Shown here one piece after another: positions 19,218-29,198 of a stretch of 64,000 nucleotides of DNA. The translations under genes were made by a program, and so were the position numbers. Source of the stretch: Magnaporthiopsis rhizophila (lineage: Eukaryota; Ascomycota; Sordariomycetes; Magnaporthales; Magnaporthaceae); contig PYSS01000042.1 in assembly GCA_003049465.1 (NCBI GenBank), forward strand, positions 1 through 64,000. Direction: 5' to 3'. Each line of letters opens with the position of its first letter. Position 1 is the stretch's first letter. The notes beneath the pieces are model-generated. The model did not search any database and was not told where the DNA came from. It saw nothing but the letters and a program-made list of their open reading frames with translations.

Positions 19218-22200
19218 ATGTTCGAGGTAGGTCCCTCCTCACCTCTAGCTTGCGGAGCAAGCCCTGCTGACAATCCCCCTAAGCGGCTCAAAGGAATCAA
19301 AGGCGCGATCGACCGCACGATAGCTGAGGAGCAGGCCAGGGCCAAGGCTCTCTCGGACCAACGCGACGCTTCTTCGTCGGCCTCAACCGCCCGCCGCTCC
19401 GCGTCCGGCTCGCGCAACGGGAAGAACCAGTCGCCCGCACGGCGTGCGCGAGCCTCTAAGAAGCCCAGCCAGGACCTCTCGAGGGACTCGTCCGAAGCTC
19501 CCGCCAACACGGACCCCTCGGTCTTCGAGGCCGCCTTCGTCATCGACGACACCGACGAACTAGCCGCCACCCCCGCCCGCTCCTCGGAATCCTCCGAGCG
19601 CGATCCCAAGAGGTCTACTGCCAAGATGGAGTCCGGCACCAAGCAGACGACGACTGGGAACGACGCAGGCGACGTGCCTGACGGCAAGGGGGCGGCCGGG
19701 AAAGACAAGGACAAGGAGGCCGACAGGCCAGCCAAGTCAGACTCGGCGGCGCCGGGGCAGGCGGCCACCCTACCTCCCGACGTTCGGTCCAAGCTGCGCA
19801 AGCTGGAGAAGTTGGAGGCAACCTATCCAGGTACGTGGTCCCATATTGCTACCAACCCGCCTCCCGTCTTCCGAAGCTTGGTGGCTGTGTGACGCCTGGA
19901 TCGTCACCCCAAATCTCCCAGTGTCTCGAATGCTGACACAAGGGCCATCGCTGTGGCATCGACAGAGCTGCTACGCTCCTACAGGATCGCCCACGGCCGG
20001 GCCACCTCTATCGAGCCTTTTGAGCGTGCGCTGCGGGAAAACACTCCCCTGACCACGATTAAGGACCCGGACGCCTTCCTCGAGTATCTAAAGCAGGTCA
20101 ATATGAAGGCGGACATGATCATGGAGGAGCTGAAGCGCGTGTCTGCCGAGAAGGACTCCTTCAAGAAGAAGCTGGAGGATACCGAGGCAGAGCTTACGAC
20201 AACAAAGGACGAACTGTCCAAGCTCAAGGAGACCCGGGAAACGCAAGCGATCGTCGAACTAGCTCCAGGAGACAGGGAACCCAAAGATGGTAAGGAGGAC
20301 GATGACGGAGCCGCACACTTGCCCTCACCCGAGGCGACCAAGTCGCCCATTATGTCCTCTGTCCTTGGGCTGTTCTCGCCGAAGGAGAAGCCTGCAGAGG
20401 AGCCGTCACCGGACGCCGCTGACGAAAGGGAGGACCTGTTTTCATTTGAAGCCGAGAACTCCCAGTTCGAGGCTCAGTTAGCGGCCAAGTCGGAAGAGAT
20501 TCAAAAGCTGCAGGGCGAGGTCGGGTCGTTGAAGACGGAACTGTCTGTAAACGCTGCTGCCAGGTCTGCTGAAGCGGAGCAGTTTCAGGCCCAGGTTGGC
20601 ACGCTCGAGTCGCAACTGTCGGCTGCGGAGCAAGAAAAAGCAGAACTGTCCGAGAAGCTCGACAAGGCCACCGCCGAAGTGGGCGACGCATCGAAAGAAG
20701 CCGCCGCCGCACAGGCCGCCCTGCAGGCCGAGATAGACTCCCGTACCAGCGAGATTGCCAGTCTCAAGGAGAAGCTCGACCAGGCGCAGGCTCAGCTGAA
20801 GGACGCTGAAGAAAAGGACGCAAAGCGGAAGTCAGTCACGACGGTGGCGATCAAGGATCAGCAGGCCAAACTATCGACAGCCAAAGACGAGATCGAACAT
20901 CTCAAGAAGCAAGTCAAGTCGCTGACGGAAGAAAAGGCCGCGCTCATCAAGCGCCACGCCGCCAGAGCAGGTGAGATAGAAAACTTGCATGCTGAAGTGG
21001 TCTACTGCAGGGACGGGCTTGCCAAACTCGCGGAAATGAAGGGTGTCTCGTTCGGACATGGGCTCACGCCCGGGGCTCGAGCTGAACCAAGCCCACACCC
21101 CGCGGTCGCCTCACCTACAGCAGCTCTCGCGCCCATGCTGACGCCTCATGTCGAAGCTAAACCAAGCCCAGCCGCCACTCCCGCGGCAAAACCGCAGCCG
21201 ACGCCTACGCCCGTCTCCAAGAAGAACAACAAGAAGAAGGGGAAGGGTAAGGGCCCAGCGGCTGCTCCCGATGCCACTGATGCCCCTGTCGTGGAGCCAG
21301 AACAGGACGGGCCCGCAGAAGCCGCGGCTCCGACGCCAGCCGAGCCTGTTGCAGATGCCCCTGTTGCGGATGCCCCTGCTGTTGATGCCACTGATCTGCA
21401 AGAAGAGTTATCCCGTCTCAAGAAGGATGTCACTGATCTGCATGAAGAGTTAGCCCGTCTCAAGGAGGATATCGAGAAAAAAGATGCGTCCATAGAACGG
21501 CTGTCGAAGCAGCGGAATACGGAGGAGGACCTGCGCGAGGAGATCGAGAACATGAAGGACGACCTGATCCACATTGGCCAGGACAATGTGGTGGCTAAGG
21601 ACCGTCTCAAGACTTTGGAGGCTGAAAAGGCCGAGCTGAAGCTCTGCATCTCGACGCTGGGGCAGGAACTGGCCAAGATTCCTGAAAAGGCGCTGGCGGC
21701 CCAGGAAGAACTGGTGGACAAGGTAAAGTGGCTCCGGGAGCACTACAGCGACCTGCAGCAGAAGCAGAGCGAGGCCACGCAGGCTATGGAGCAGGCAAGT
21801 GCACTCAAGTCTGAGCTGGGGGCTACTCAGCAGCTCGCGCAGAGCCGCTTCAAAGAGCTTGCGGACCTCAAGGAGGTGCTGCAGAAGGCACAGCCGGAGC
21901 TTAAGAGCCTGCGTGCCGAGGCGGCGACGCTCAAGGGGACCAAGGAGCAGCTGGCAGCCAAGGTGGCCGAGGTGGTGGTGCTGGAGGGCAGGGAAAAGAA
22001 CATCAAGGCGGAGCTAGCCAGGGCGAGGCAGGACGTGGCGGACCGGGACTCGGAGATCAAGACGCTGCGCGACAAGCTGGCGGCGGAGAACAAGCAGCGG
22101 GCACGCGCCGAAGACGAGAGGCGCGTGGCCGGCCGCGACCTGCGACGGTCCGAGGCGGAGATGATCGAGCTCAGCGCCAAGGGGGAGAAGGCGACGCGCG

Positions 22201-23273
22201 AGCTGGAGAAGCTGCAGGAGGAAGTAGCCAAAATGCAGCCCTGGGTCAAGTCGCTGGGCGACGAGGTCAGCAAGCTGAAGAAGGAGCGCGACGAGGCGCG
22301 CGAGGAGCTGCAGCTCAAGACGTCGCAGTACGCCATTGCGCAGAACCTGCTGGGCAGCATGCGCGACCAGACGGCGGAGCTGGGCACGCAGCTCAAGGAG
22401 GCGCAGGCGCAGGGCGAATCTCTGGACGAGGAGCTGGCCGAGTGCCGGAGGCTGCTGGACGAGCGGACGCGCGAGGCGGAGAAGATGCGGCGGCTGCTCA
22501 ACGAGGCGGACGAGCGGGCGGACACGCAGGTGCGCGAGATGCGCGGGCGGCTGGACGCGGCGGTGGAGGAGCGCGACCGACTCGAGGACGAGTCGTCGAC
22601 GCTGGCGCGCAAAAAGGCGCGCGAGACGGAGGAGCTGCGCGGACGGATCCGCGACCTGGAGCGCGAGTCCAAGGCGCTGGCCAACGAGCGCGACGACCTG
22701 GAGCAGCGCGAGAAGGAGTGGCGGCGGCGGCGCGAGGAGCTCGAGGCGCTCGAGGAGACGGCGCGTGCCGAGGTGGTGGAGATGCGGTCGACGGTGGCGA
22801 CGCTGCAGGCGTCGCTGACGGCGTCGGAACAGCAGGTGCGCGAGGCCGAGCGCCGCCGGGCCGACCAGCAGCGCATGATGGACGACTACAAGACGCGCGC
22901 CGCCAAGGCCGAACGCGACCTCAAGTCGGCGCAGTCGAGGCTGGGCGTACCTCCCGCTGCTGCTGCTGCTACGCCGGGCCGTACCTCGGTGGACTCGGGC
23001 CGGTCCAGCCCGCAGCCCAACTCCGCCGCCGCCGGGAACACCCCTGACGCTTTATATCTGAAGACGATCCTGCTGCAGTTCCTCGAGCAGAAAGACAACA
23101 AGCTCAGGGCGCAGCTGGTGCCGGTGCTAGGAAAGCTGCTCCAGTTTAACAAGTACGTTGCGTCGTCCATTTTCCCGTTTGCGATGTCTGATATTAACGC
23201 ACACACGTAATCTACTGCCAGAGAGGACGAGCAAAAGTGGCTATCTGTTGTCCAAAGCATGACTATCAGATAG
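19218..23273 (+). CDS. IMH1: GRIP-domain golgin (Imh1 type), Golgi coiled-coil tether
   Basis: Four exons, 19218-19226 (9 nt), 19284-19830, 19966-23152 and 23222-23273, give 1264 residues. The N-terminus reads MFERLKGIKGAIDRTIAEEQ, a highly conserved start of fungal Imh1-like golgins. A Ser/Ala-rich linker is followed by about 900 residues of coiled coil, interrupted near residues 540-640 by an Ala/Pro/Lys-rich hinge. Within the coil a 14-residue unit is tandemly duplicated (DLQEELSRLKKDVT then DLHEELARLKEDIE). The last 50 residues form a GRIP domain: a tyrosine in ALYLKTILLQFLEQKDNK (the Arl1-GTPase contact in family members), then LRAQLVPVLGKLLQFN and, in the last exon, EDEQKWLSVVQS. GRIP golgins bind Arl1 on the trans-Golgi and capture vesicles from endosomes. 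Intron 1 is 57 nt with no stop codon, so its retention would add 19 residues in frame. Confidence 0.92.
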
Positions 23274-23708
23274 AGGAGGTGAATGCAAGGCCAGGTGCAA
23301 ATGAAGCAGCGTCCCCAAGCGTGTGTGTACGACAATGTATGAGCGAGCAGAATTATAGAAAATACGTACATCAGCCTGTTTACTGCATGTAGGCACAAAT
23401 GCGAGCCCGGTCGGCAGTAATGGCTGGCCACTCGGCTTCTTCTTTCTCTCGCTGATCTTGTGCAACTCCGGATTACCGTGGGCACCCGTCATCCAATCCT
23501 CTTGCACGTGCTCCGGGTCTCTGGTGCGATCGGCTCGGACCTTTCCATCGGAGTAGAGAGTGCTTCTTTTTCGCCGCTGTCTATATTTGCCAGAAGGACT
23601 CCTGATCTAGATTTGCTATCTTTCCGGCAAAGTTGGTTTTCCTCTTTCTATATCGCTCCCTTTCCCAGCTCAGCCCATATCTTTCACGTATATATCCCCA
23701 AACACACA
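23274..23708. other. Short intergenic region
   Basis: Lies between the golgin stop and the reductase pseudogene. The second half is pyrimidine-rich with TATATATCCCC at about 23688-23700, possibly a former promoter or leader of the pseudogene. No other feature is seen. Confidence 0.4.
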
Positions 23709-24672
23709 ATGGCCACCACCCCCATCATCCTGCCCGGGTCAACGGTGCTCGTGATAGGCGTCAACGGCCTGGCCTGCTGGCGATGCACATCGCCGACGCC
23801 CTCCTTGCAGCCGGCTACCGCGTGCGCGGGACGGTCCGTTCGCTGTCCCGCGCGGCGTGGGTGCGTCCGCTCTTTGCGTCGTGGCACCCCGATGCTGCTG
23901 CTTCGGCGCTCGAGCGTCCGTGGCGAGCGGCTCGTCCATGTCGCTCGACGTGACCAACGTGCCGTCGTGTTCACCAGCTCCGCGTGGGCCGTGTACACGC
24001 CCGACGCCTCAAAATCCGGAGTTCTGACGGCGGACTCGTGGAACGAGACGGACGGGCGTCTCGCTCGCCGCCGACCCCGCCACCAGCGCGGCTTCTACGG
24101 CGTCATGGCCATGAAGGTCGGTTACGAGAAGATGGTCTGGGAGTGGGTCCGGGTCAACAGGCCGGGCTACGTCCTCAACGCCGTCCTCCCCGACACCATC
24201 TTCGGGCCCGTCCTGAGCCCCGTGGACCAGGGCGGGAGCACGGCGGGACTGGTGCGCTGGCTGTGGGAACGATGGGACCTGGAGATCCACAAGGGCATGA
24301 CGCCGCAGTGGTTCATCGACGGCCGCGACGTCGGGAAGCTGTACCTCGCGAGCCTGCCTGACGCTTCCCGGGTTGGACGGCCGCCGCATCTACGGCTTCG
24401 CCAAGCGGTACAGCTGGCCGCGCGTGCTGGAGATCATCAAGGGGCTCTATCCCCAGCGCGCCGACTGGCCCGAGCTGCCCGATGCCTGGTGGGACGCCTT
24501 TGAGGTGCCGACTGACGAGGCCGAGGCGCTCATCAAGCAGGTCGGCGACGGCAAGGGCTGGATCTCGCTCGAGCAGAGCATCAGAGGCAATGTCGAGAGT
24601 TTTCTGGTCAAGGATGCCGATGGGAAGAGCACGCTCGAGACTATCAAGCCCGCCAGGGAGGCTTTAGAGTAG
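23709..24672 (+). pseudogene. Frameshifted NAD(P)-dependent reductase (extended SDR, cinnamoyl-CoA/dihydroflavonol reductase type)
   Basis: The start (ATG 23709, GSTVLVIGVNGL) matches the Rossmann nucleotide loop of extended short-chain dehydrogenases, where GxxGxxG is normally seen; the glycine pattern is damaged. Homology then continues in a different frame (LLAMHIADALLAAGYRVRGT, from about 23777), returns to the first frame at about 23965 (VVFTSSAWAVYTP), shifts for VSLAADPATSA (24058-24090), returns for FYGVMAMKVGYEKMVWEWV and VLPDTIFGPVL, and shifts again near 24373 (LDGRRIYGFAKRYSWPRVLE) to the stop at 24670. About 50 residues expected between the two early blocks are missing. Five frame changes and a deletion argue for a pseudogene rather than introns, as no splice sites fit. 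Neighbouring long genes are free of indels, so assembly error is unlikely to explain all of them. Confidence 0.8.
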
Positions 24673-25049
24673 AGTATATAGGTACTTTCTAGGAGCATAT
24701 CGAATGGGACTGACAGCCAATAGAAGCACTTTGGAGGGCTAAAACTAAGAAAAAAAAAGCCATGGAATCCAACCAATATAAGCATTCACATTCACACTAT
24801 TTCACCCAATCAAACAAGCCTGATATCGATTAGTGTACAGATTAGGGCCAAGCTAAGACACAGGCAACAGAACTGATATCACGTAACAAAATAAGTTGCA
24901 TGCCCATTGAGGTATAGATTAAGAATCAAGCCAAGATATTCAACAATACACTGGCATGATAACCATGCAACGTTCGTTAATGTACATAACAATGTCCTGG
25001 CCCCGGCATATCCAAAACACCAGAACTCCCGTGTAAACAACAACGCTGC
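24673..25049. other. Convergent intergenic region
   Basis: AT-richer sequence between the reductase pseudogene and the next minus-strand gene. Nothing is recognised. Confidence 0.5.
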
Positions 25050-25583
25050 TCAGGACCTCTTAGCCTGCGCCGTCCTCTTGAGCACGGCGTCGAGCGCCGC
25101 CCCCCTGACGAGGCAGTCTCCCTGCATGTCCTTGCATGCTCCGCAGCGTATGCTTTCCTCCTCGAGCTCATCGTCGTACTTCCTGCAGCCGCAGCCCTCC
25201 CAAAAGCAGCGACAGATGTGGTGCAGCTTTCCGTCGACGCCCTGGAGCCACAGTCCCCTGAAGCTTCGGTCACGCGGGCCGATGAAAGGCGCGTCACCCT
25301 GTTTCACAGCTGCCATGGCTTCGCCCTTCGGTTGACCCCTAGGAACAGAGCCGCCGCCATTCTCGGGCTGGAGGGCCGCTGACAGGGCGGAACACCTCGA
25401 TCTTGGGCGGGGGAGCAGGCTCTCCTGAGGAATATCAGCCAAGTCCTCGCAAGGCTCTCGGTGGCCCGATTGCTCTACCTCGTCAGTGGGCACACGAGGA
25501 AGAGGCGCCGCCCTCGGATAGTACGCGTGCGACATCGGTGGGTGCCGCCGGCGGACGAAGTTGGCGACGGTGCGCCAACGCAT
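25050..25583 (-). CDS. Hypothetical protein with C-terminal cysteine cluster (up to 177 aa)
   Basis: The frame opens at ATG 25583 (MRWRTVANFVRRR); an in-frame ATG 16 codons later (MSHAYYPRAAP) is an alternative start. The N-terminal half is polar and looks disordered. The C-terminal third looks like a folded module: FRGLWLQGVDGKLHHIC, then closely spaced cysteines (CRCFWEGCGC), an acidic linker, and CGACKDMQGDC. Eight cysteines and two histidines in about 40 residues suggest zinc binding. I do not recognise the family. The next gene upstream (27045) is on the same strand and has its own promoter. An unseen first exon is possible. Confidence 0.5.
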   Translation of the reverse strand: MRWRTVANFVRRRHPPMSHAYYPRAAPLPRVPTDEVEQSGHREPCEDLADIPQESLLPRPRSRCSALSAALQPENGGGSVPRGQPKGEAMAAVKQGDAPFIGPRDRSFRGLWLQGVDGKLHHICRCFWEGCGCRKYDDELEEESIRCGACKDMQGDCLVRGAALDAVLKRTAQAKRS

Positions 25584-25935
25584 GTTACCGAAGGGGAGTT
25601 GTTGCGTGTCCTTGCCGACGTACCTTCAGAGGCGGCGCGGCAGTGCGAGGCGAATGCTCTCGGTGAATGAGAAGAGCTCGATCAACAGGGGTAGCTCTCC
25701 AGTGCCGGGTAGATAATGGAGATATCCATGGCAGATGGTCGATAGATTCGCCTCGGAGAAAGCAAAAGCGACCATTTATATGTGTGTGCGGCACAATAAG
25801 ACAAAAAGCGAAAACAAAGGAATAGAAACAATAGATCGTGTTTCCAACGTAATATTCAGACAAAGGGGCAGAATGGAAGCGAAAGTCTTCTTTCAAGCAA
25901 AGACGGTAACGGAATTTGCTTGTTGGCCCCCAGGG
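25584..25935. other. Short intergenic region
   Basis: Lies between two same-strand genes. It should carry the promoter of the 25583 gene. No supported coding or RNA feature. Confidence 0.45.
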
Positions 25936-27045
25936 TCATGCGTCGAGCACCAGGTCAGACATGCGCCGTTGTGCGCCCCTGATGTCGGCAGTGTCGGTGA
26001 CGTCGTCCTCGACCCTGGGGCTTGCGTACTTGCGGGGCCTGGGACTCCTTGGGGAGCTGGGACTAGACGAGTCTTCAAGCTCCTGGACGCGGGAAGCGGC
26101 GGCGGGCGGGTCGGCGGCGGCAGCCGTGCCTGAAGGCAGGCCGGTGCCGAAACCGATCAGATTCCTTGTGCGCCTGTCCAACCGAGACAGGTCAAAGCTG
26201 AAGGTTGGAGGGCTGCCGCTGAGGCCGCCAGGGCCGGTGGGTGGGCCCGGGTAGACATGGTTGTTACCGTAGAAGTTGAGGTTGATGTGGTTGACGGGCG
26301 GCGGGCTGGCCGGGGGGCTGGCCTCGAAGCGGGAGGGCTGCTTGGGCGAGCCGTTGGGAGGGGTTGGCACCAGAACGGCGTGTGCGTTGAGCGTCTTGTA
26401 GCCCTCAGGGTGGACGGGCAGGACCGACTGAGGCAGCTCTGCAGCCGTCTCACGGTCGAGGGGCGACATGAGGGCGTTGTCGGGATCGCGGCATTTGCAG
26501 CACTGGTACTTCTTCATGGTGACGTTGAGGCCGCAGCAGTGCCTCTCGCCCTCGACCAGGCGGCGGCCGGGACGGTAGAGAACCCACTTCCAGGTGTTGT
26601 TCCTCCACAGCAGGGTGCGCATGTTGTGGCCGCACCAGCCGCACTTGTTGCGGCTGGTGTCGCCGCTGTAGGCAAAGGTGCACTGGCCAAACGACTTGAT
26701 GGACAGCAGCAGGGCGTTGCAGAGATCGCCGCGGCGCGTCCACTGCAGCGTCAGGGCCGAGGCTACGACCGAGTCGGCCGGGCAGATCTTGCTGGCTTTG
26801 CCGTTGGGCGTGATGACGAGGTAGATCTGGTGGCGGAAGTGCTCCTGGTCGTAGGGGTTGATGCCGGCATGGTAGAGGCGGATGCCCAGGTCCTCGTCCA
26901 CCAGTATGTCGTAGGGGTAGTCCTCGAGGTGCTCGTAGCGGCCGGCGTCCTCGTCACGGCGGATGCGCGATACGAACTCGCGGTAGTAGCGCGAGCCGGC
27001 GTACGACTTTTCTGGCATCTGGGGCTGTAGCGATTCCATGCCCAT
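25936..27045 (-). CDS. Conserved-looking protein with Cys/His cluster, unknown function (369 aa)
   Basis: Single exon from ATG 27045 (a second ATG lies two codons on). Residues 15-110 are a globular region (RYYREFVSRIRRDEDAGRYE, YDILVDEDLGIRLYHAG). Residues 120-190 contain a dense putative metal site: C135-x2-C138-x-H140, then H169-C170-C171 and C182-C183-x-C185 (NKCGWCGHN, ERHCCGLN, YQCCKCRD). After residue 200 the protein is Pro/Ser-rich and disordered, with a conserved-looking NHINLNFYGNNHVYPGP segment. No signal peptide or membrane segment is seen. I believe similar proteins occur in other filamentous ascomycetes, but no function is known to me. A 42-nt poly(T) tract (reading with the gene) lies about 175 nt upstream of the ATG and probably belongs to its promoter. 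Confidence 0.75.
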   Translation of the reverse strand: MGMESLQPQMPEKSYAGSRYYREFVSRIRRDEDAGRYEHLEDYPYDILVDEDLGIRLYHAGINPYDQEHFRHQIYLVITPNGKASKICPADSVVASALTLQWTRRGDLCNALLLSIKSFGQCTFAYSGDTSRNKCGWCGHNMRTLLWRNNTWKWVLYRPGRRLVEGERHCCGLNVTMKKYQCCKCRDPDNALMSPLDRETAAELPQSVLPVHPEGYKTLNAHAVLVPTPPNGSPKQPSRFEASPPASPPPVNHINLNFYGNNHVYPGPPTGPGGLSGSPPTFSFDLSRLDRRTRNLIGFGTGLPSGTAAAADPPAAASRVQELEDSSSPSSPRSPRPRKYASPRVEDDVTDTADIRGAQRRMSDLVLDA

Positions 27046-27220
27046 GACGGCTGGTTGGGTGTGCTTCTAGAGGTCCTGACCAGGAGGGGAAGGCGAGTGA
27101 CGATCAGGCGGGTGGTGGGTGGTGGGTGGCGAAGAAGGAGAGAAGCTGGGGTAGTGATGGTGGTGATGACGGTGATGGTAATGATGCATGGGGTGTGGGG
27201 AAAAAAAAAAGAGAATAAGG

Positions 27221-27262
<42 letters not shown>
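27221..27262. repeat. Poly(A) tract of 42 nt
   Basis: Forty-two adenines in a row, preceded by A10 at 27201-27210. It lies in the promoter of the minus-strand gene starting at 27045. Long poly(dA:dT) tracts exclude nucleosomes in fungal promoters; its length may also be affected by assembly. Confidence 0.9.
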
Positions 27263-27264
<2 letters not shown>

Positions 27265-28317
27265 AAAAGACGGCCGTTGAAATGACGATCGATGCGATGC
27301 AGGCACACGCGACATCGGGCGACAGACTGGGGCTGACTGAACGACTTGCTTGGCCTGGCTTTGGCTTTGGCTGGTGCCTGCCTGTGTCTGCAAGTGTCTG
27401 CTGTCTGGATGAGGCTGCCTGCCTGCCGCTGTCTCAGTTATCCGAGGGTGCAAGTGCAACCCCAAGAAAGCTGCCGTTTGCTGCCCAACCCGCCCGCTTG
27501 CTGTGCTGTGCCTTCCTGGCTGGTGCTGTTAAACCGTCAAGCTACTCCTTCCTCCGTCAGCGCCCGACCATGTAGGCTGCTCCTACCCGATTTGGCCACG
27601 ATCGTTTGCTTGACCACCCGCCTATCGAACCGGCAGCGACAACCCAAAAGACGCCAGCCAAAGGAGAATGGTGGAAGGAGAAGCCCCATCGTCGCTCGAC
27701 GTGGCACCATCCGTCATGTGGTGTGCCCACCATCTCCGAATTGTCGCTCTCATGCAAGCCAGGCCAGCGTCGCACGTGTCCCTCCTCGTTCAAGCGCCTG
27801 CTGGTTTGCCCCGTGTTTGGTCGTGAGAAAGAGGGGGAGGAGAATTGGGCTATCTGTCGGACTGGGTTAGCTGCAGGTCACGTGGTTCGCCCGATCGCCA
27901 TCATCCCCCTGGGGTTCTGAGCAGACCTACCTGCCTGCCTGTCTGTCTGTCTGTCTGCCCTTTGCAAGTCTCTCTCCCTCTTTCCGTCTCGGATGAGCCC
28001 GAGTTGCAGCTTGCATAAGCCACAAGCACGAAATGGGTTTGCCTCTCACCGGTCATAATCCAACTCCCGCTTGGCCGCCACTTGATGACGATGTCTTCGG
28101 GGAGACGCGCCAGTCTGGAGCCTTCGCTGCCTTCGCCCATAGACATCTTCTAGTTCCAACTGCAAGGCTGCTTATCCCATCGCAAGGACCACTGTAGGTC
28201 TACTACTTAGGTCGTCCGAAGGATTCTTACAAATGCGAAAAATGGTGCCTTTTTCTGGAATGCGAAGGTGAGAGCGGCTTCCACGCCGATTATTTGTAAT
28301 CCTCGCAGAAATCCGAT

Positions 28318-28325
28318 TATAAAAA
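28318..28325 (+). promoter_or_regulatory. TATA box (TATAAAAA) of the ABM-domain gene
   Basis: TATAAAAA lies 58 nt upstream of the ATG at 28376. A six-codon uORF (28333-28353, ATG to TAG) starts only 15 nt downstream of the box start, so it is probably upstream of the transcription start and not in the mRNA. Confidence 0.5.
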
Positions 28326-28375
28326 CCCAGACATGCCGCGCGGGATGCTGTAGACATTGTTTGGCTACCTACCCT

Positions 28376-28835
28376 ATGACAAACACCGACACACTCCTGT
28401 CCGAGATGTCTATAACCATCGCACCCTTTCCCAAAGACTCGAGCAACGGCTTCAGCATCCTGGTCACGGCCGAGGCCAAGCCGGGCAAGGTCGACGCCTT
28501 CATCGAAATTTTCCAGCGCGCCCGCTCCAACGTCTCGGCCGAGCCCGGGTGCGTCCTCTTTGAGCTGTTCAGAACTGACGAGAACCCAAATAAGTTCGTG
28601 TGGTTCGAGACCTGGACCATGACGGTCGAGAGGTTCATGCAGGTGAGCGGGACGGCTGGGATCAATCGGCTCGTGGCAGCGACGGACGACTGACCGCGGC
28701 TTTCTCGGATGACCGTAGGACCAAATGACGAAACCCTACCTGAAGGCGTACGAGGAGGAGCTTGAGCGTGGTGATATCCTCCTTGGCGGGAGAGACATGA
28801 AATTTCTAGAGCGGCTCCCTGCCCAGAAGGCTTGA
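28376..28835 (+). CDS. Antibiotic biosynthesis monooxygenase (ABM) domain protein
   Basis: Two exons, 28376-28642 and 28719-28835 (76-nt intron, GTGAGC...CGTAG), give 127 residues. The product is one ABM ferredoxin-like fold: strand FSILVTAEAKPGKVDAFIEI, then VLFELFRTDENPNKFVWFETW, helix RFMQDQMTKPYLKAYEEELE. The NPNKFVWFE(T)W segment with 'E-x-W' is a hallmark of the family. ABM proteins act as dimers, some as cofactor-free quinone-forming monooxygenases, others with only regulatory or detoxifying roles. The start could also be the ATG at 28406 (MSITIAPFP). It lies 363 nt before a GMC oxidoreductase on the same strand, which hints at a shared small oxidative pathway. Confidence 0.85.
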
Positions 28836-29198
28836 GAGCGTGTGGCTGGGATGGACGGGCTGCGGATGCGAAATGTGGGAGCTTTTAGACGTGGATTCAC
28901 CCCATTGCTCATTGGGCTCCTTGTGCGATGTGACATTGCCGATCAAGCAGTGCCCTGCCAATAAATCCGCTTATCATGTCGGTACGTTTGCTTCAGTGTG
29001 CCCACCTTCTATACAGAGTTAGCGCTCGCCCTTTTGAGCGACCACACCGGCTTGGCACTTTGCAGCTAGTGAGGGGGATCGCCGTCTTCCATTGGCCTCG
29101 GCTGATAGGTATCTCAATATTTGAATGGCGTAGAGAGCAGGTCAATGGCGAGCAGCAAAAAAATAAAATAATAAAAATAAAAAAAATCAAGACCACAA
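28836..29198. other. Intergenic spacer between ABM and GMC genes
   Basis: It holds the ABM 3' end and the GMC promoter. An A-rich stretch (29157-29190) lies directly before the GMC start codon. No gene is seen. Confidence 0.45.

Larger units (their letters stand above)
27046..28375. other. Divergent intergenic region with homopolymer and tetranucleotide repeats
   Basis: It contains the A42 tract at 27221-27262, CTGC/CTGT repeats at 27931-27958 and a TATA box at 28318. Open frames between 27280 and 27900 occur in several phases at once and show no domain, so no gene is called. Confidence 0.5.

Noticed and set aside
21827..23047. Long open frames opposite and beside the golgin coding sequence
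   Set aside because: High-GC third positions in the coiled-coil region open all frames; the products are Arg/Ser/Ala-rich shadows.
28333..28353. Six-codon uORF before the ABM gene
   Set aside because: It begins only 15 nt after the start of the TATA box and so is probably upstream of the transcription start.
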